A stretch of DNA of 64,000 nt from Acinetobacter bereziniae LMG 1003 = CIP 70.12. Lineage in GTDB: Bacteria; Pseudomonadota; Gammaproteobacteria; Pseudomonadales; Moraxellaceae. The DNA lies in the NCBI RefSeq assembly GCF_000368925.1, contig NZ_KB849756.1, forward strand, positions 757,429 to 821,428, read 5' to 3'. The notes below the pieces were generated by a model that saw nothing but the letters and a program-made list of their open reading frames with translations, ran no database searches and had not been told where the DNA came from. Shown here piece by piece: positions 18,385-27,412 of the stretch (position 1 is the first letter of the stretch; every line of letters starts with the position of its first letter). A program made the translations under genes and the position numbers.

Positions 18385-18726
18385 TCATTTTTCTATACCT
18401 ATTAAGCTTTAGTGTATTGCAAAAATGTAATTAAGAAATAAGTGCTATTGGCTTGATCTCTTTTAAAAATCAAACCAAATTGAATTCAATTTTTAAAGAA
18501 CAAAAATGATTGATAAAAAGATGGACACTTACTTTCGTCTCATTGCTACAGCTGAACAAGAGTTGATTGCAAACAATGGTCATATGAAAATTAGTGTGAT
18601 TTGTTCTTTATCGTGATGATTTTATATATGATGTGGACACAAAGCTTTATAGAATCCATGATTTTTATTTGCTTTAAGTTGGGATTATTCCAAGTCATGA
18701 CTTGGAATAAATCGAAACCCATGTAA
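18385..18726 (+). pseudogene. Scar: tetR promoter and 5' end fused to a permease 3' end
   Basis: 18385-18600 closely matches 27281-27505, including the upstream region and the first about 30 codons of the TetR gene at 27413 (IDKKMDTYFRLIATAEQELIANNGHMKIS). From about 18603 it changes to a diverged copy of the 3' end of the permease at 13383 (compare 14613-14741, for example LYMMWTQSF), ending TGGNKSKPM and a stop. Neither gene survives. It looks like the joint left by a deletion between a duplicated tetR and a second permease copy. Confidence 0.8.
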
Positions 18727-18781
18727 TTGGTTCAACATAATCATTTTTTGATTTATGAAAGAGATTCACTATAAAAATTGC

Positions 18782-20230
18782 TTATACCGATAAATCTACA
18801 CAGAGATATTTCATTTCGAGGTATTCATCAATCCCAAACTGAGAACCTTCACGTCCCAAACCTGATTGCTTAATCCCACCAAATGGTGCAACTTCATTTG
18901 AAATAAGACCCGTATTTATCCCGACCATACCGTACTCAAGTGCTTCACCCACACGCCATTGACGTGCAGTATTCTGCGTAAATAAGTAACTTGCTAATCC
19001 AAACTCAGTATCATTCGCCATCGCCACAGCTTGTTCTTCATGACTAAAGCGGAACAATGGCGCTAAAGGACCAAAGGTTTCCTCCTTTGCTACATCCATA
19101 TCCTGAGTCACTTCAGTCAAAACGGTAGGTTCAAAAAAAGTTCCACCTATACTTGAACGTTGCCCACCCACTTTTATCTTGGCACCTTTACTGACTGCAT
19201 CCTGAATATGAGATTGCACCTTAGCAACAGCTTTCTCATCAATCAATGGACCTTGGGATGAACCCTCAAGGCGACCATCACCAACTTTTAACTTTGCGAC
19301 AGCTTCAGTTAATTTTTCAGCCAATTGATCATATATCCCATCTTGTACATAAATACGATTTGCGCACACACAAGTTTGACCACTATTACGAAATTTGCTC
19401 TGCATAATACCTTGAACAGCTTGTTCAAGATTTGCATCATCAAAAACCAGAACTGGGGCGTTGCCGCCTAATTCAAGGGACAGTTTTTTAATTGTTGGTG
19501 CGCATTGTTGCATTAAAATACGCCCCACTTGTGTCGAACCTGTAAAACTGAGTTTTTTTACAGTGGCACTTTCACACAGCATTTTACCAACTTCAATCGC
19601 ATCACCACTGATATGAAGTAATACATCTTGTGGTAAACCTGCCTGAACTGCTAAAACTTCCAAAGCATAGGCAGTTAAAGGCGTTTGCTCAGCAGGCTTC
19701 ACGATCATAGAGCAACCTGCGGCTAAAGCAGGAGCTGCTTTTCGTGTAATCATTGCTGCTGGAAAATTCCAAGGAGTTATTGCTACAGTCACACCAATAG
19801 CCTGTTTAATAACCAATAAACGTTGATGTGATTGCGTTGGTGTAAGCACATTACCGTCAATACGGCGCGCTTGCTCTGCAAACCATCGAATAAACGATGC
19901 TGCATAAGCAATTTCACCTCGTGCCTCTGCCAAAGGTTTGCCTTGTTCAGCAGTTAATATCTGCACTAAATGCTCTTGATTCTCTATGATTAATTTATAC
20001 CAATTCCAAAGTATATCCGCGCGCTGTAATGCTGTATGAGCTTTCCAAGTCGTTTGTGCTGTTTGTGAACGCGTAATAACGTCCTCTACAGCCTCACGAT
20101 TGTAAGCTTTTACCCATGCTAATGATTGATGTGTTGCAGCATCTTTGACTTCGATATAATAGCCATCTTTAGGCATTTCGAAACAAACGTCTGAATGCTG
20201 TAATAAATATCTTAAGTGATTTTGAAGCAT
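18782..20230 (-). CDS. gabD: Succinate-semialdehyde dehydrogenase
   Basis: 482-residue ALDH that oxidises succinate semialdehyde from GABA to succinate with NAD(P)+. The cofactor-site motif ITPWNFPAAMITRK, the general-base motif LELGGNAPVLVFDDANL and the catalytic-Cys motif NSGQTCVCANRIYV (Cys about 283) are intact; the double CVC is typical of GabD. AAGGA precedes the ATG. It lies 15 bases after gabT on the same strand, so the two form one transcript feeding GABA carbon into the TCA cycle. The N-terminus starts MLQNHLRYLLQHSD, as in other GabD proteins. Confidence 0.93.
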   Translation of the reverse strand: MLQNHLRYLLQHSDVCFEMPKDGYYIEVKDAATHQSLAWVKAYNREAVEDVITRSQTAQTTWKAHTALQRADILWNWYKLIIENQEHLVQILTAEQGKPLAEARGEIAYAASFIRWFAEQARRIDGNVLTPTQSHQRLLVIKQAIGVTVAITPWNFPAAMITRKAAPALAAGCSMIVKPAEQTPLTAYALEVLAVQAGLPQDVLLHISGDAIEVGKMLCESATVKKLSFTGSTQVGRILMQQCAPTIKKLSLELGGNAPVLVFDDANLEQAVQGIMQSKFRNSGQTCVCANRIYVQDGIYDQLAEKLTEAVAKLKVGDGRLEGSSQGPLIDEKAVAKVQSHIQDAVSKGAKIKVGGQRSSIGGTFFEPTVLTEVTQDMDVAKEETFGPLAPLFRFSHEEQAVAMANDTEFGLASYLFTQNTARQWRVGEALEYGMVGINTGLISNEVAPFGGIKQSGLGREGSQFGIDEYLEMKYLCVDLSV

Positions 20231-20245
20231 TTCAAGTCCTTTTGC

Positions 20246-21508
20246 TTATGATGCAATTAAGTTTGCAAATCCTTGTTTTAAAATATTCAATGCTTGGCTA
20301 AATTGTGTAGCAGGAATCGTTAATGGATATAAGAAACGAATCGCATTACCATGACGACCACAAGTCAAAATCAATAAACCATTTTCCATTGCATAACTTT
20401 GTATGATTTTAGCTTGTTCACCTGTCTCTAATTCAACTGCAATCATGGATCCAAGTGCACGAATATCTGTAATCATGTGTGTTGTCGTTTTAATCGTATT
20501 TAGAAGTGCAACTAACTCTGCCCCTAATACATTTGCACGATTACACAAGTCTTCACTTTCAATCACATCTAGAACAGCAAGTGCTGCAGCGACACCTATT
20601 GGGCTTCCAGCATAAGTCCCACCTAGCCCCCCAGGATTTGGAGCGTCCATGACATCCGCTCGTCCTACAACACCAGAAATTGGAAAACCACCGCCCAAAC
20701 TTTTTGCCATGGTGATTAAATCTGCTTTCGCTTCATAGTGGTTCATCGCAAATAATTTACCTGTACGCGCAAAACCAGACTGCACTTCATCAGCGATCAG
20801 TAAAATACCGTGTAGGTCACACAAGGAACGTAAACGCTTTAAAAATTCAGCAGGCACTACGTTAAAACCGCCTTCGCCTTGTACAGGCTCAAGTACGATC
20901 GCTGCAACATCATGTGCAACAATATCCTCTGCAAAAATATCTTCAATGCTTCGAATCGCATCATCTACCGTTATACCTTTCAACTCGGATGGATAACGTG
21001 CATGAAACACGCCTCCAGGCATTAAACCAAAGTCACTTTTATAAGGCGCGGTCTTACCTGTCATTGCCATGGTCATAAATGAACGACCATGAAAAGCATT
21101 GCTAAAAGTAATAATGCCATGACGCTGAGTGAATGAACGGGCGATTTTTATTGCATTCTCTACAGCTTCTGCCCCTGTTGAAAAGAATGCACATTTTGCC
21201 TTGCCATTAATTGGTGCACGTTCATTGATATGCTCAGCAAGAGAGACATAACTTTCATAAGGTACAACTTGATATGCGGTATGGGTGAATTTTGATAGTT
21301 GTTCAGTAACAGCACTAATAACTTTGGGATGGCGATGCCCTGTATTTAATACACCGATTCCACCAGCGAAATCAATAAATTGATTACCCTCCATGTCCCA
21401 GATCGTCGCATTTTCAGCTTTTTCAGCATACCATTGACACATCACACCAACACCTCGAGGTGTTGCTTGTTGTTTACGTGTATTTATTGAAATGTGCTTA
21501 CTACTCAT
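20246..21508 (-). CDS. gabT: 4-aminobutyrate aminotransferase
   Basis: 420-residue class III PLP aminotransferase that converts GABA and 2-oxoglutarate to succinate semialdehyde and glutamate. Motifs are TPRGVGVMCQWYAEKAENAT, FFSTGAEAVENAIKIAR, TFSNAFHGRS, LLIADEVQSGFARTGK (cofactor Asp) and the Schiff-base Lys in LITMAKSLGGGFPISGV. The start at 21508 (MSSKH) has GAGG at good spacing; the ATG at 21520 lies inside that ribosome site region. It is the first gene of gabTD. A 36-bp direct-repeat operator shared with gabR and gabP lies 111 bases upstream of the start. Confidence 0.93.
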   Translation of the reverse strand: MSSKHISINTRKQQATPRGVGVMCQWYAEKAENATIWDMEGNQFIDFAGGIGVLNTGHRHPKVISAVTEQLSKFTHTAYQVVPYESYVSLAEHINERAPINGKAKCAFFSTGAEAVENAIKIARSFTQRHGIITFSNAFHGRSFMTMAMTGKTAPYKSDFGLMPGGVFHARYPSELKGITVDDAIRSIEDIFAEDIVAHDVAAIVLEPVQGEGGFNVVPAEFLKRLRSLCDLHGILLIADEVQSGFARTGKLFAMNHYEAKADLITMAKSLGGGFPISGVVGRADVMDAPNPGGLGGTYAGSPIGVAAALAVLDVIESEDLCNRANVLGAELVALLNTIKTTTHMITDIRALGSMIAVELETGEQAKIIQSYAMENGLLILTCGRHGNAIRFLYPLTIPATQFSQALNILKQGFANLIAS

Positions 21509-21618
21509 GTCATACCTCATTATTTTTCATTCATAAATGGTAAATCTTAGTATCTCAATCATATGGTTGATGAGATGCAGGTCATTGATCCAATTTTGCA
21601 CTTTTAGCAATAAGAGAC

Positions 21619-21654
21619 GAGAGCCACTTTGGGTGAGTTAAAGAGAACCAATTT
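21619..21654 (-). promoter_or_regulatory. Candidate GabR-type operator in front of gabT
   Basis: On the plus strand, half-sites GAGAGCCACTTT (21619-21630) and GAGAACCAATTT (21643-21654) start exactly 24 bases apart. Read in the gabT sense direction this is AAATTGGTTCTC, 12 bases, AAAGTGGCTCTC, the same order as at gabP (25201). Direct-repeat operators are typical of MocR/GabR regulators. It lies about 111 bases upstream of gabT, in an activator position. The remaining 21509-21873 gap shows nothing else. Confidence 0.75.
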
Positions 21655-21873
21655 ATAATTTTTCAGAGATGTATAAAGTTTTAAAGTTAATCAATTGCGA
21701 AGCTCTGAACAAAAAGTATTTGTTTATAGATGTTTTTTTGTTGAGCTATTATGAATTAAGATAAGTATGAACAGTGAGACATTTAGATATTGAAAGCGCC
21801 TTCTCCCTAAAGGATTTAGGCAGAAGGATTATTTTTGTTGGCTTATATTAAGAATAAGTTTATAACTTTAAAA

Positions 21874-23052
21874 TTAGAATTTATAGATAAACAATAAATT
21901 CAACAACTTACCATTCCCAGCAAAATCCCCTTTAGCCAAAGAATTCGCATCTCCCCCAATAAATACATCATTTTTGCCAATGATATATTCAGTAACTAAC
22001 GAAAACTGATGAATATCCAATTGAGCCCCCAAAATAGTTCGGAAAGATGTCGCAAAACCTGATTGATCTTTATCAAACACTGCATAGCTGATATAGGGTG
22101 ATAAATCATAGTCTTTATAAAAATCATCAATGTGATAATCAAAATTTGCGACATAATAATTAGCTTTGTTTGCCACATAATATTTTGATTCGAATGAACC
22201 TACTGTTGTATAGTTTGGTTCAACCAAAGATTCATTCTTGGCGCGATTCTGCCCAGCTGTCACTGTTAAATTTGCCTTTTGATAATTTAAATGACTAAAA
22301 ACATTCCATGCATTTCGATGACCTGTTCGTCCATTGTTGTTTTCTAAATCGGAATACCAATAAGATCCTCCTACATTCAGTTTTATTGGAGAACTATCTA
22401 GTGGAATTTTTTGATTAACTCTAGCCACCCACATATTTTTTTCTTTAATCGTATCATCGAGACTTGGATTATCAGGTTTAACATAGTTTGCAGAATAGCG
22501 GGCAGCGTCCCCAAGACCTCCATAATTCCCCCCATCTCGAGCAAAATAAGCCAAATCTAAGCGGGTATTTTGTCCAAGTTGTTGTTGCCAATTTATCCCT
22601 AGATTGTGAGTGTCTTCTAGCCCTACATTATCCAATGAACTACCATACCAACTGCTCGTCCAAAATCGACTAATACCAAAAGGCATGTCTTGTAGACCAA
22701 CCGTGATTCGACTATCAGCAGTCAGTTTATATCCTAAATTCGCGTTCACGAGTGTTGAAAAATCACACAAAGTATCTTCTTGATAACAACGATACTCCAC
22801 ATTTCCATAAAATTGTTTTGCATCATATTTCAAGTCAATTTTGGCTGCATTGAATTTTAATTTGTGGTCATTATCAGAATAATCTTTATCCTGATAATTC
22901 GCCCTCACCCATCCTGATATCGTAAGTTTACCTAAATTTGTATCTGCATTGCCCCATGACACGATTTCCGCTTTTGCTAGAGTTGGAATGGTGACTAATG
23001 CAGCACTGTTTACCAATACAAATAACTTTATAAAAAAATGTGGTGACGTCAT
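21874..23052 (-). CDS. Outer-membrane porin (beta-barrel), substrate unknown
   Basis: 392 residues. The signal peptide ends near TLAKA|EIVSWG. The mature chain has alternating amphipathic strands and ends LLNLLFIYKF with the C-terminal Phe needed for outer-membrane insertion. The start GKLTISGWVRANYQDKDY and strands such as KIDLKYDAKQFYGNVEYR resemble phosphate- or carbohydrate-selective porin-like barrels of Acinetobacter. A Cys pair (RCYQEDTLCDF) may form a loop disulfide. It stands upstream of gabTD on the same strand, with its own upstream region. Uptake of GABA or a related acid is possible but only inferred. Confidence 0.8.
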   Translation of the reverse strand: MTSPHFFIKLFVLVNSAALVTIPTLAKAEIVSWGNADTNLGKLTISGWVRANYQDKDYSDNDHKLKFNAAKIDLKYDAKQFYGNVEYRCYQEDTLCDFSTLVNANLGYKLTADSRITVGLQDMPFGISRFWTSSWYGSSLDNVGLEDTHNLGINWQQQLGQNTRLDLAYFARDGGNYGGLGDAARYSANYVKPDNPSLDDTIKEKNMWVARVNQKIPLDSSPIKLNVGGSYWYSDLENNNGRTGHRNAWNVFSHLNYQKANLTVTAGQNRAKNESLVEPNYTTVGSFESKYYVANKANYYVANFDYHIDDFYKDYDLSPYISYAVFDKDQSGFATSFRTILGAQLDIHQFSLVTEYIIGKNDVFIGGDANSLAKGDFAGNGKLLNLLFIYKF

Positions 23053-23143
23053 AAAAGTTCCCTAATTAAAATATGTTTAAATCAAATTATTTATAAAATT
23101 AGAATTTCGAGTTTCAATCATTCTCAATAATCAAAATTGAATT

Positions 23144-23281
23144 TTATCCAACAGGAAAAATATCCTGCATTTTAGTGGGATCAATAAAATCTTGCCTTGG
23201 ATAGACTTGCTGTTTTAGATCTTGCTTCAAAGCCTTCGCGATTAGTCGTTGCTTTAAAAAACATTGCGGTAAAGTGTTCAT
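23144..23281 (-). CDS. Small ORF, 45 residues, unknown
   Basis: ATG at 23281 with AGGAATAAATA in front, so a fair ribosome site. The product begins MNTLPQCFLKQRLIAKALKQ and ends KMQDIFPVG, rich in Lys and Gln with no signal peptide or membrane segment. It lies between the porin and gabR, on the porin strand. It could be a true small protein or the 5' remnant of a lost gene. No family is recognised. Confidence 0.4.
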   Translation of the reverse strand: MNTLPQCFLKQRLIAKALKQDLKQQVYPRQDFIDPTKMQDIFPVG

Positions 23282-23548
23282 TATTTATTCCTATTTTTTA
23301 TCTGCTGTTGCATTTCCTTGCCTCAGCAAAAGTTATTCATTTTGAGTAATGGACCTATAAATTGATTGACCCATGTTTTTAATAACACAATCTGTGTTAT
23401 TAAAAATTAAGCTCAGATTTTTTGCTTTTATCAAAAAGTCTGTATATGCTCTGACATATAAAAAAATCATATTTGCCGTGATTGTTAAGAAAAATACGCA
23501 GAGCATTGACCTAATCTCATTATTTTGCATCGTTGATATTATGCTCGC

Positions 23549-23584
23549 GAGAGCCACTTTTAATTTTTGGGAGAGAGCCAATTT
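23549..23584 (+). promoter_or_regulatory. Candidate GabR-type operator overlapping the gabR start
   Basis: GAGAGCCACTTT (23549-23560) and GAGAGCCAATTT (23573-23584) lie exactly 24 bases apart. They are the same half-sites as at gabT, but point the other way relative to the gene. A TATTAT box ends at 23542. The position over the start region fits autorepression. Confidence 0.75.
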
Positions 23585-25085
23585 GCAAAGCTTACTTGGA
23601 GATTATTTACTACAACGCTTGCAGCAAGATGTTGAAGGAACACTACAATTGCGTGTTTTTCGCTGTTTGCGCAATGCAATTATTCAGGGTGTCCTTGCTC
23701 CCAAGACTCGTTTACCCGCTTCACGAGATCTTGCAAAAGAAATAAAAGTATCACGCAACACAGTGTTAAGTGCTTATGAACAATTAAGAGCACAAGGATA
23801 TGTTGAAGCCCGCACAGGGCAAGGGACTTGGATTGCAGAAAAAATACCTGAATCCTTCTTGATCAAAGCAGAAAATAACATTTGCCTCACTGAAGAAAAT
23901 AAACAAAACGAGTCCTATAACCTATCTCAAAGAGGTTCTTATCTGGTCGGTTATTCGGCAGCATCTCCTTATCAATGGGGGGCTTTTGTTCCAGGTGCAC
24001 CCGATGTAACCGAATTCCCGCATCATATATTCAGTCGAATCCAGACCCGTTTAAGCCGTGAACCCAGTGTTAGTCAATTGATTTACAGTAATGAAGGTGG
24101 ATCTATTGAATTACGTCAAGCACTTGCCGAATATCTTACGATTGCACGGTCTGTGCAGTGTGATGCAGATCAAATCATCATTACCGAAGGCACACATCAA
24201 GCCATTGATTTAGTTTCACGTACCTTAAGTGATTTAGGAGATGACGTCTGGATTGAAGACCCTGCCTATTGGGGAATTCGTAATATTTTACGCATCAATG
24301 GTGTTCACATACGTGCTCTGCCTGTGGATCAACATGGTATTATTCCTGACCTTGATGTTAAAGAATCGCCAAAGTTAATCTTTGTCACTCCCTCGCATCA
24401 ATATCCTTTGGGATCACATTTGAGCCTTGAACGACGCAAGCAGCTCATCGCATTTGCTCGTCAGCATAAAAGTTGGATTATCGAAGATGATTATGACAGT
24501 GAATTCAGATTTTCAGGACAACCTTACCCCTCTTTACAAGGTCTAGAAGACGATTCTCCCGTCATTTATATGGGAACATTCAGTAAAACAATTTATCCAG
24601 CATTACGTATAGGTTATCTGGTTGTTCCCAAAAAGCTATTTTCACCTTTACGAGTTGCAGCTTCAGAATTGTATCGAGGAGGTCATTTACTAGATCAGAC
24701 CATATTGGCTGAGTTTATTCGTGAAGGGCATTATGAAGCACATATTCGCAGGATGCGCCTTCTATACAGTAAACGCCATGCCTTCTTGGTTGACTTAATC
24801 CATAGGCATTTGGGACAAAATTTTCTTCACGAATACAATACAGCAGCGGGTTTGCACCTTATTTTAAAATTACCAAGTGACAGTAATGATGTATTGATTG
24901 CTGCAAATGCCTTAGAGAAAGGCGTAAAAGTTCGAGCCCTTTCTCAATATTACACCAAACAATATTCTACCCAGCATAAGGGGCTATTGCTTGGTTTTGC
25001 TTGTGTCAATGAACAAAAGATACTGATTGCTTTCGGTATCTTATTAGAATGTTTACGTGATGCAGGTATTCAAACTTTAAATTAA
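23583..25085 (+). CDS. gabR: GabR/MocR-type regulator: winged helix plus aminotransferase-like domain
   Basis: About 500 residues. The N-terminal GntR-type winged helix (LQLRVFRCLRNAIIQGVLAP, then TRLPASRDLAKEIKVSRNTV) joins a fold-type I PLP domain with SHQYPLG, the cofactor Asp in IIEDDYDSEFRF, and the Schiff-base Lys in YMGTFSKTIYPALRIGYLV. In GabR, PLP and GABA bind the domain and switch on gabTD. Two starts compete: ATG 23541 has no ribosome site and falls in front of the operator, while TTG 23583 has GGGAGAG 7 bases upstream and gives a typical N-terminus. TTG 23583 is preferred here. It is divergent from gabTD and the porin, and gabP follows it. Confidence 0.85.
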   Translation: MQSLLGDYLLQRLQQDVEGTLQLRVFRCLRNAIIQGVLAPKTRLPASRDLAKEIKVSRNTVLSAYEQLRAQGYVEARTGQGTWIAEKIPESFLIKAENNICLTEENKQNESYNLSQRGSYLVGYSAASPYQWGAFVPGAPDVTEFPHHIFSRIQTRLSREPSVSQLIYSNEGGSIELRQALAEYLTIARSVQCDADQIIITEGTHQAIDLVSRTLSDLGDDVWIEDPAYWGIRNILRINGVHIRALPVDQHGIIPDLDVKESPKLIFVTPSHQYPLGSHLSLERRKQLIAFARQHKSWIIEDDYDSEFRFSGQPYPSLQGLEDDSPVIYMGTFSKTIYPALRIGYLVVPKKLFSPLRVAASELYRGGHLLDQTILAEFIREGHYEAHIRRMRLLYSKRHAFLVDLIHRHLGQNFLHEYNTAAGLHLILKLPSDSNDVLIAANALEKGVKVRALSQYYTKQYSTQHKGLLLGFACVNEQKILIAFGILLECLRDAGIQTLN

Positions 25086-25457
25086 GAAATAATCGTAACT
25101 CAGTATTTTAATCATAATTCAGCTTTAAAAAATCTCTTTATAAATTTTCTATTCATGCGCTGCCTAATTCGTTTTTTAATACACTTTTCATTATTTAAAT
25201 AAATTGGCTCCTTTAAATACATAAAAAATGGCTCTAGTCACCTCATAACAAAAAAGAGAGATTACCAACACTATAGCTTAGGACAGCCCGATGGCAACAG
25301 TGTGATCACTCAAGCAAGCAGTCGTGTCATCACATTTTAAGCTGGCTAAATTTTAAGTCGATACTTAAGCCATCAGTCATCGCTTCAATGGATAAATAGT
25401 TCATGGATGGAGATAGCATCACCTTGCAACCATATAAAGAATATTAAGGGAAATAAT
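25086..25457. other. Intergenic region between gabR and gabP
   Basis: Holds the third operator copy (25201-25236). A short coding-like stretch (25250-25340, reading YQHYSLGQPDGNSVITQ to a TAA) may be the tail of a lost gene. No start codon or partner domain is visible. Confidence 0.4.
25201..25236 (+). promoter_or_regulatory. Candidate GabR-type operator in front of gabP
   Basis: AAATTGGCTCCT (25201-25212) and AAAATGGCTCTA (25225-25236) start 24 bases apart. The order and orientation relative to the gene match the gabT site. The site lies about 220 bases before gabP. Confidence 0.65.
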
Positions 25458-26906
25458 ATGATAACAAATCAACCTAACTCAATAGATGATTCATCTCAAG
25501 GTCTAAAAAGTGGACTTAAGCCACGTCACCTTACAATGATTTCAATTGCTGGAGTAATAGGCGCCGCTTTATTTATAGGTTCAGGAAGTGTGATTTATTC
25601 CACAGGGCCCGCTGCGCTTATAGCCTACTCATTAGGAGGGCTTCTCGTTCTTTTAATTATGCGAATGTTAGGTGAAATGGCTGTACTCAACCCAGACAGT
25701 GGATCATTTTCAACCTATGCAGACCGAGGAATTGGTCGTTGGGCAGGATTTTCTATCGGGTGGTTATATTGGTCATTTTGGACTTTATTAATGGGTTGGG
25801 AAGCATTTGTTGCGGGAAAGATCCTTAATAGTTGGTTTCCGTTTATTCCGATTTGGGGCTATATGTTACTGGTGACAATAAGCCTAGTATGGGTAAATTT
25901 ACGCAATGTCAAAAACTATGGTGAGTTTGAATTCTGGTTTGCCATGATTAAAGTAGTTGCGATTGTCCTCTTCTTGGTGATCGGAAGTTTAGCGGTTTTA
26001 CACCTTTGGCCTTGGGGTGATGCCTCTATGCTAGGTGGTGTTACTCATTTGACTTCTAATGAATTTATGCCAAATGGATTTTCAGCCGTGATCACGGCAT
26101 TACTTGGTGTTATGTTTGCTTACATGGGTGCAGAAATTGTCACTGTTGCAGCTGCCGAGACAAATAACCCTGCGAAAGAAATTCGAAAAGCATCAAACTC
26201 AATTGTATGGCGAATCATATTATTCTACGTTGGTTCAATGTTCATTACTGTTTGTTTAATTCCTTACAATAACCCTTTACTCAAAGACCCGACTTGGGGA
26301 ACATACAGTGTAACTTTAACTGCGCTTGGTATCCCAGAAGCTAGACATATTGTCAATTTTGTAGTTTTAACTTCTGTATGTAGTTGCTTTAACTCTGCGT
26401 TATACACCTGTTCACGGATGATGTATTCCCTTTCAAAACGTGGTGATGCACCCAAAAGTTTCGCATCGACGAATCGCAATAATAGTCCTTGGATTGGGGT
26501 CATCTTTTCAAGTATATTTTCAATAATTGCTGCATATCTAACTGCAACAGAAAGTATGAATATTTATGACGTTCTTATGCTAGCAACAGGTACCGTTTCA
26601 TTATATGTCTATCTCGTTATCGCGATTTCACAGTTAAAACTGCGTAAAAAACTTGAAGCTGAAGGAAAAGAAATTCCATTCAAAATGTGGTTGTTTCCTT
26701 GGCTAACCTATGTGGTGATCATTTTTATTGTTGTTGCTTTAATTACGATGGTCATTGAAGGAACTTATTTTAAAGAGGTTTCCTATACAACCCTTCTTGC
26801 GGTATTTATTGTTGCTCTTGGCATCTGTGCTCAAAAGTTTAATTGGGGTAAAGATTCTCTCAACAAAACGAAGCAAGACAAAATCAACTTAACTGATCAT
26901 TCTTGA
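25458..26906 (+). CDS. gabP: GABA/amino acid permease, APC family
   Basis: 482-residue inner-membrane carrier with about 12 helices. The hallmark LKPRHLTMISIAGVIGAALF opens helix 1. MRMLGEMAV, YGEFEFWFAMIKVVAI, MGAEIVTVAAAETNNPAKEI and CFNSALYTCSRMMYSLSKRG are the GabP/AnsP conserved segments. The start at 25458 has AAGGGA at ideal distance; the longer frame to 25407 has none. A gab-type operator lies upstream, and the regulator gene precedes it on the same strand. GABA is therefore the likely substrate (inference from regulation and family). Confidence 0.88.
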   Translation: MITNQPNSIDDSSQGLKSGLKPRHLTMISIAGVIGAALFIGSGSVIYSTGPAALIAYSLGGLLVLLIMRMLGEMAVLNPDSGSFSTYADRGIGRWAGFSIGWLYWSFWTLLMGWEAFVAGKILNSWFPFIPIWGYMLLVTISLVWVNLRNVKNYGEFEFWFAMIKVVAIVLFLVIGSLAVLHLWPWGDASMLGGVTHLTSNEFMPNGFSAVITALLGVMFAYMGAEIVTVAAAETNNPAKEIRKASNSIVWRIILFYVGSMFITVCLIPYNNPLLKDPTWGTYSVTLTALGIPEARHIVNFVVLTSVCSCFNSALYTCSRMMYSLSKRGDAPKSFASTNRNNSPWIGVIFSSIFSIIAAYLTATESMNIYDVLMLATGTVSLYVYLVIAISQLKLRKKLEAEGKEIPFKMWLFPWLTYVVIIFIVVALITMVIEGTYFKEVSYTTLLAVFIVALGICAQKFNWGKDSLNKTKQDKINLTDHS

Positions 26907-27412
26907 TGAGCCAATTTAGCACAAAAACTCACAAGCCCTAACACCATTTTATTGCTAAAACCGCTTTAGCTAAGGCTTATGCATTTTGAAAATAGATAAA
27001 GTCTGTTGACACTTCACAGATGCTTGCGACAGCGAAGTGTCAATAGACCCTAAGTCGAATTAAATTACATCGCAGTAACTCAAATACGCCTCATATATAG
27101 TGTGTTATTCAGATCGTAAGACTAATCATCATTTCATCAAAATAAATACACAACAAACATTTGTTCGTCATACAAGCCTAGACATTCTCTATGTATAGCT
27201 TGGGTACTTATTCTCCTTTCTTTCCAGAAATTATAAAGAAACCGATCTATTTAATCATTGACTCATCGCTATTCAACAGGACTGATCATTTTTCTAGACC
27301 TATTAAGCTTTAGTGTATTACAAAAATGTAATTAAGAAATAACTGCTATTGGCTTGATCTATTTCTAAAATCAAACTAAATTGAATTCAATTCAATTTTT
27401 AAAGAACAAAAA
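26907..27412. other. Intergenic region between gabP and tetR, with a long inverted repeat
   Basis: No gene seen. A GAGCCAATTT half-site lies just past gabP (near 26907) without a partner at 24 bases. The inverted repeat at 27001-27048 is described separately. The part from 27281 is duplicated at 18385. Confidence 0.5.
27001..27048. repeat. Inverted repeat with 15-bp arms
   Basis: GTCTGTTGACACTTC and GAAGTGTCAATAGAC pair with one mismatch around an 18-base loop. No T run follows, so it is not a standard terminator. It could be an operator, an mRNA end structure or a trace of an element. Confidence 0.55.

Noticed and set aside
25250..25340. Coding-like tail YQHYSLGQPDGNSVITQ before gabP
   Set aside because: Too short, with no start and no recognised family; kept only as a note in the intergenic entry.
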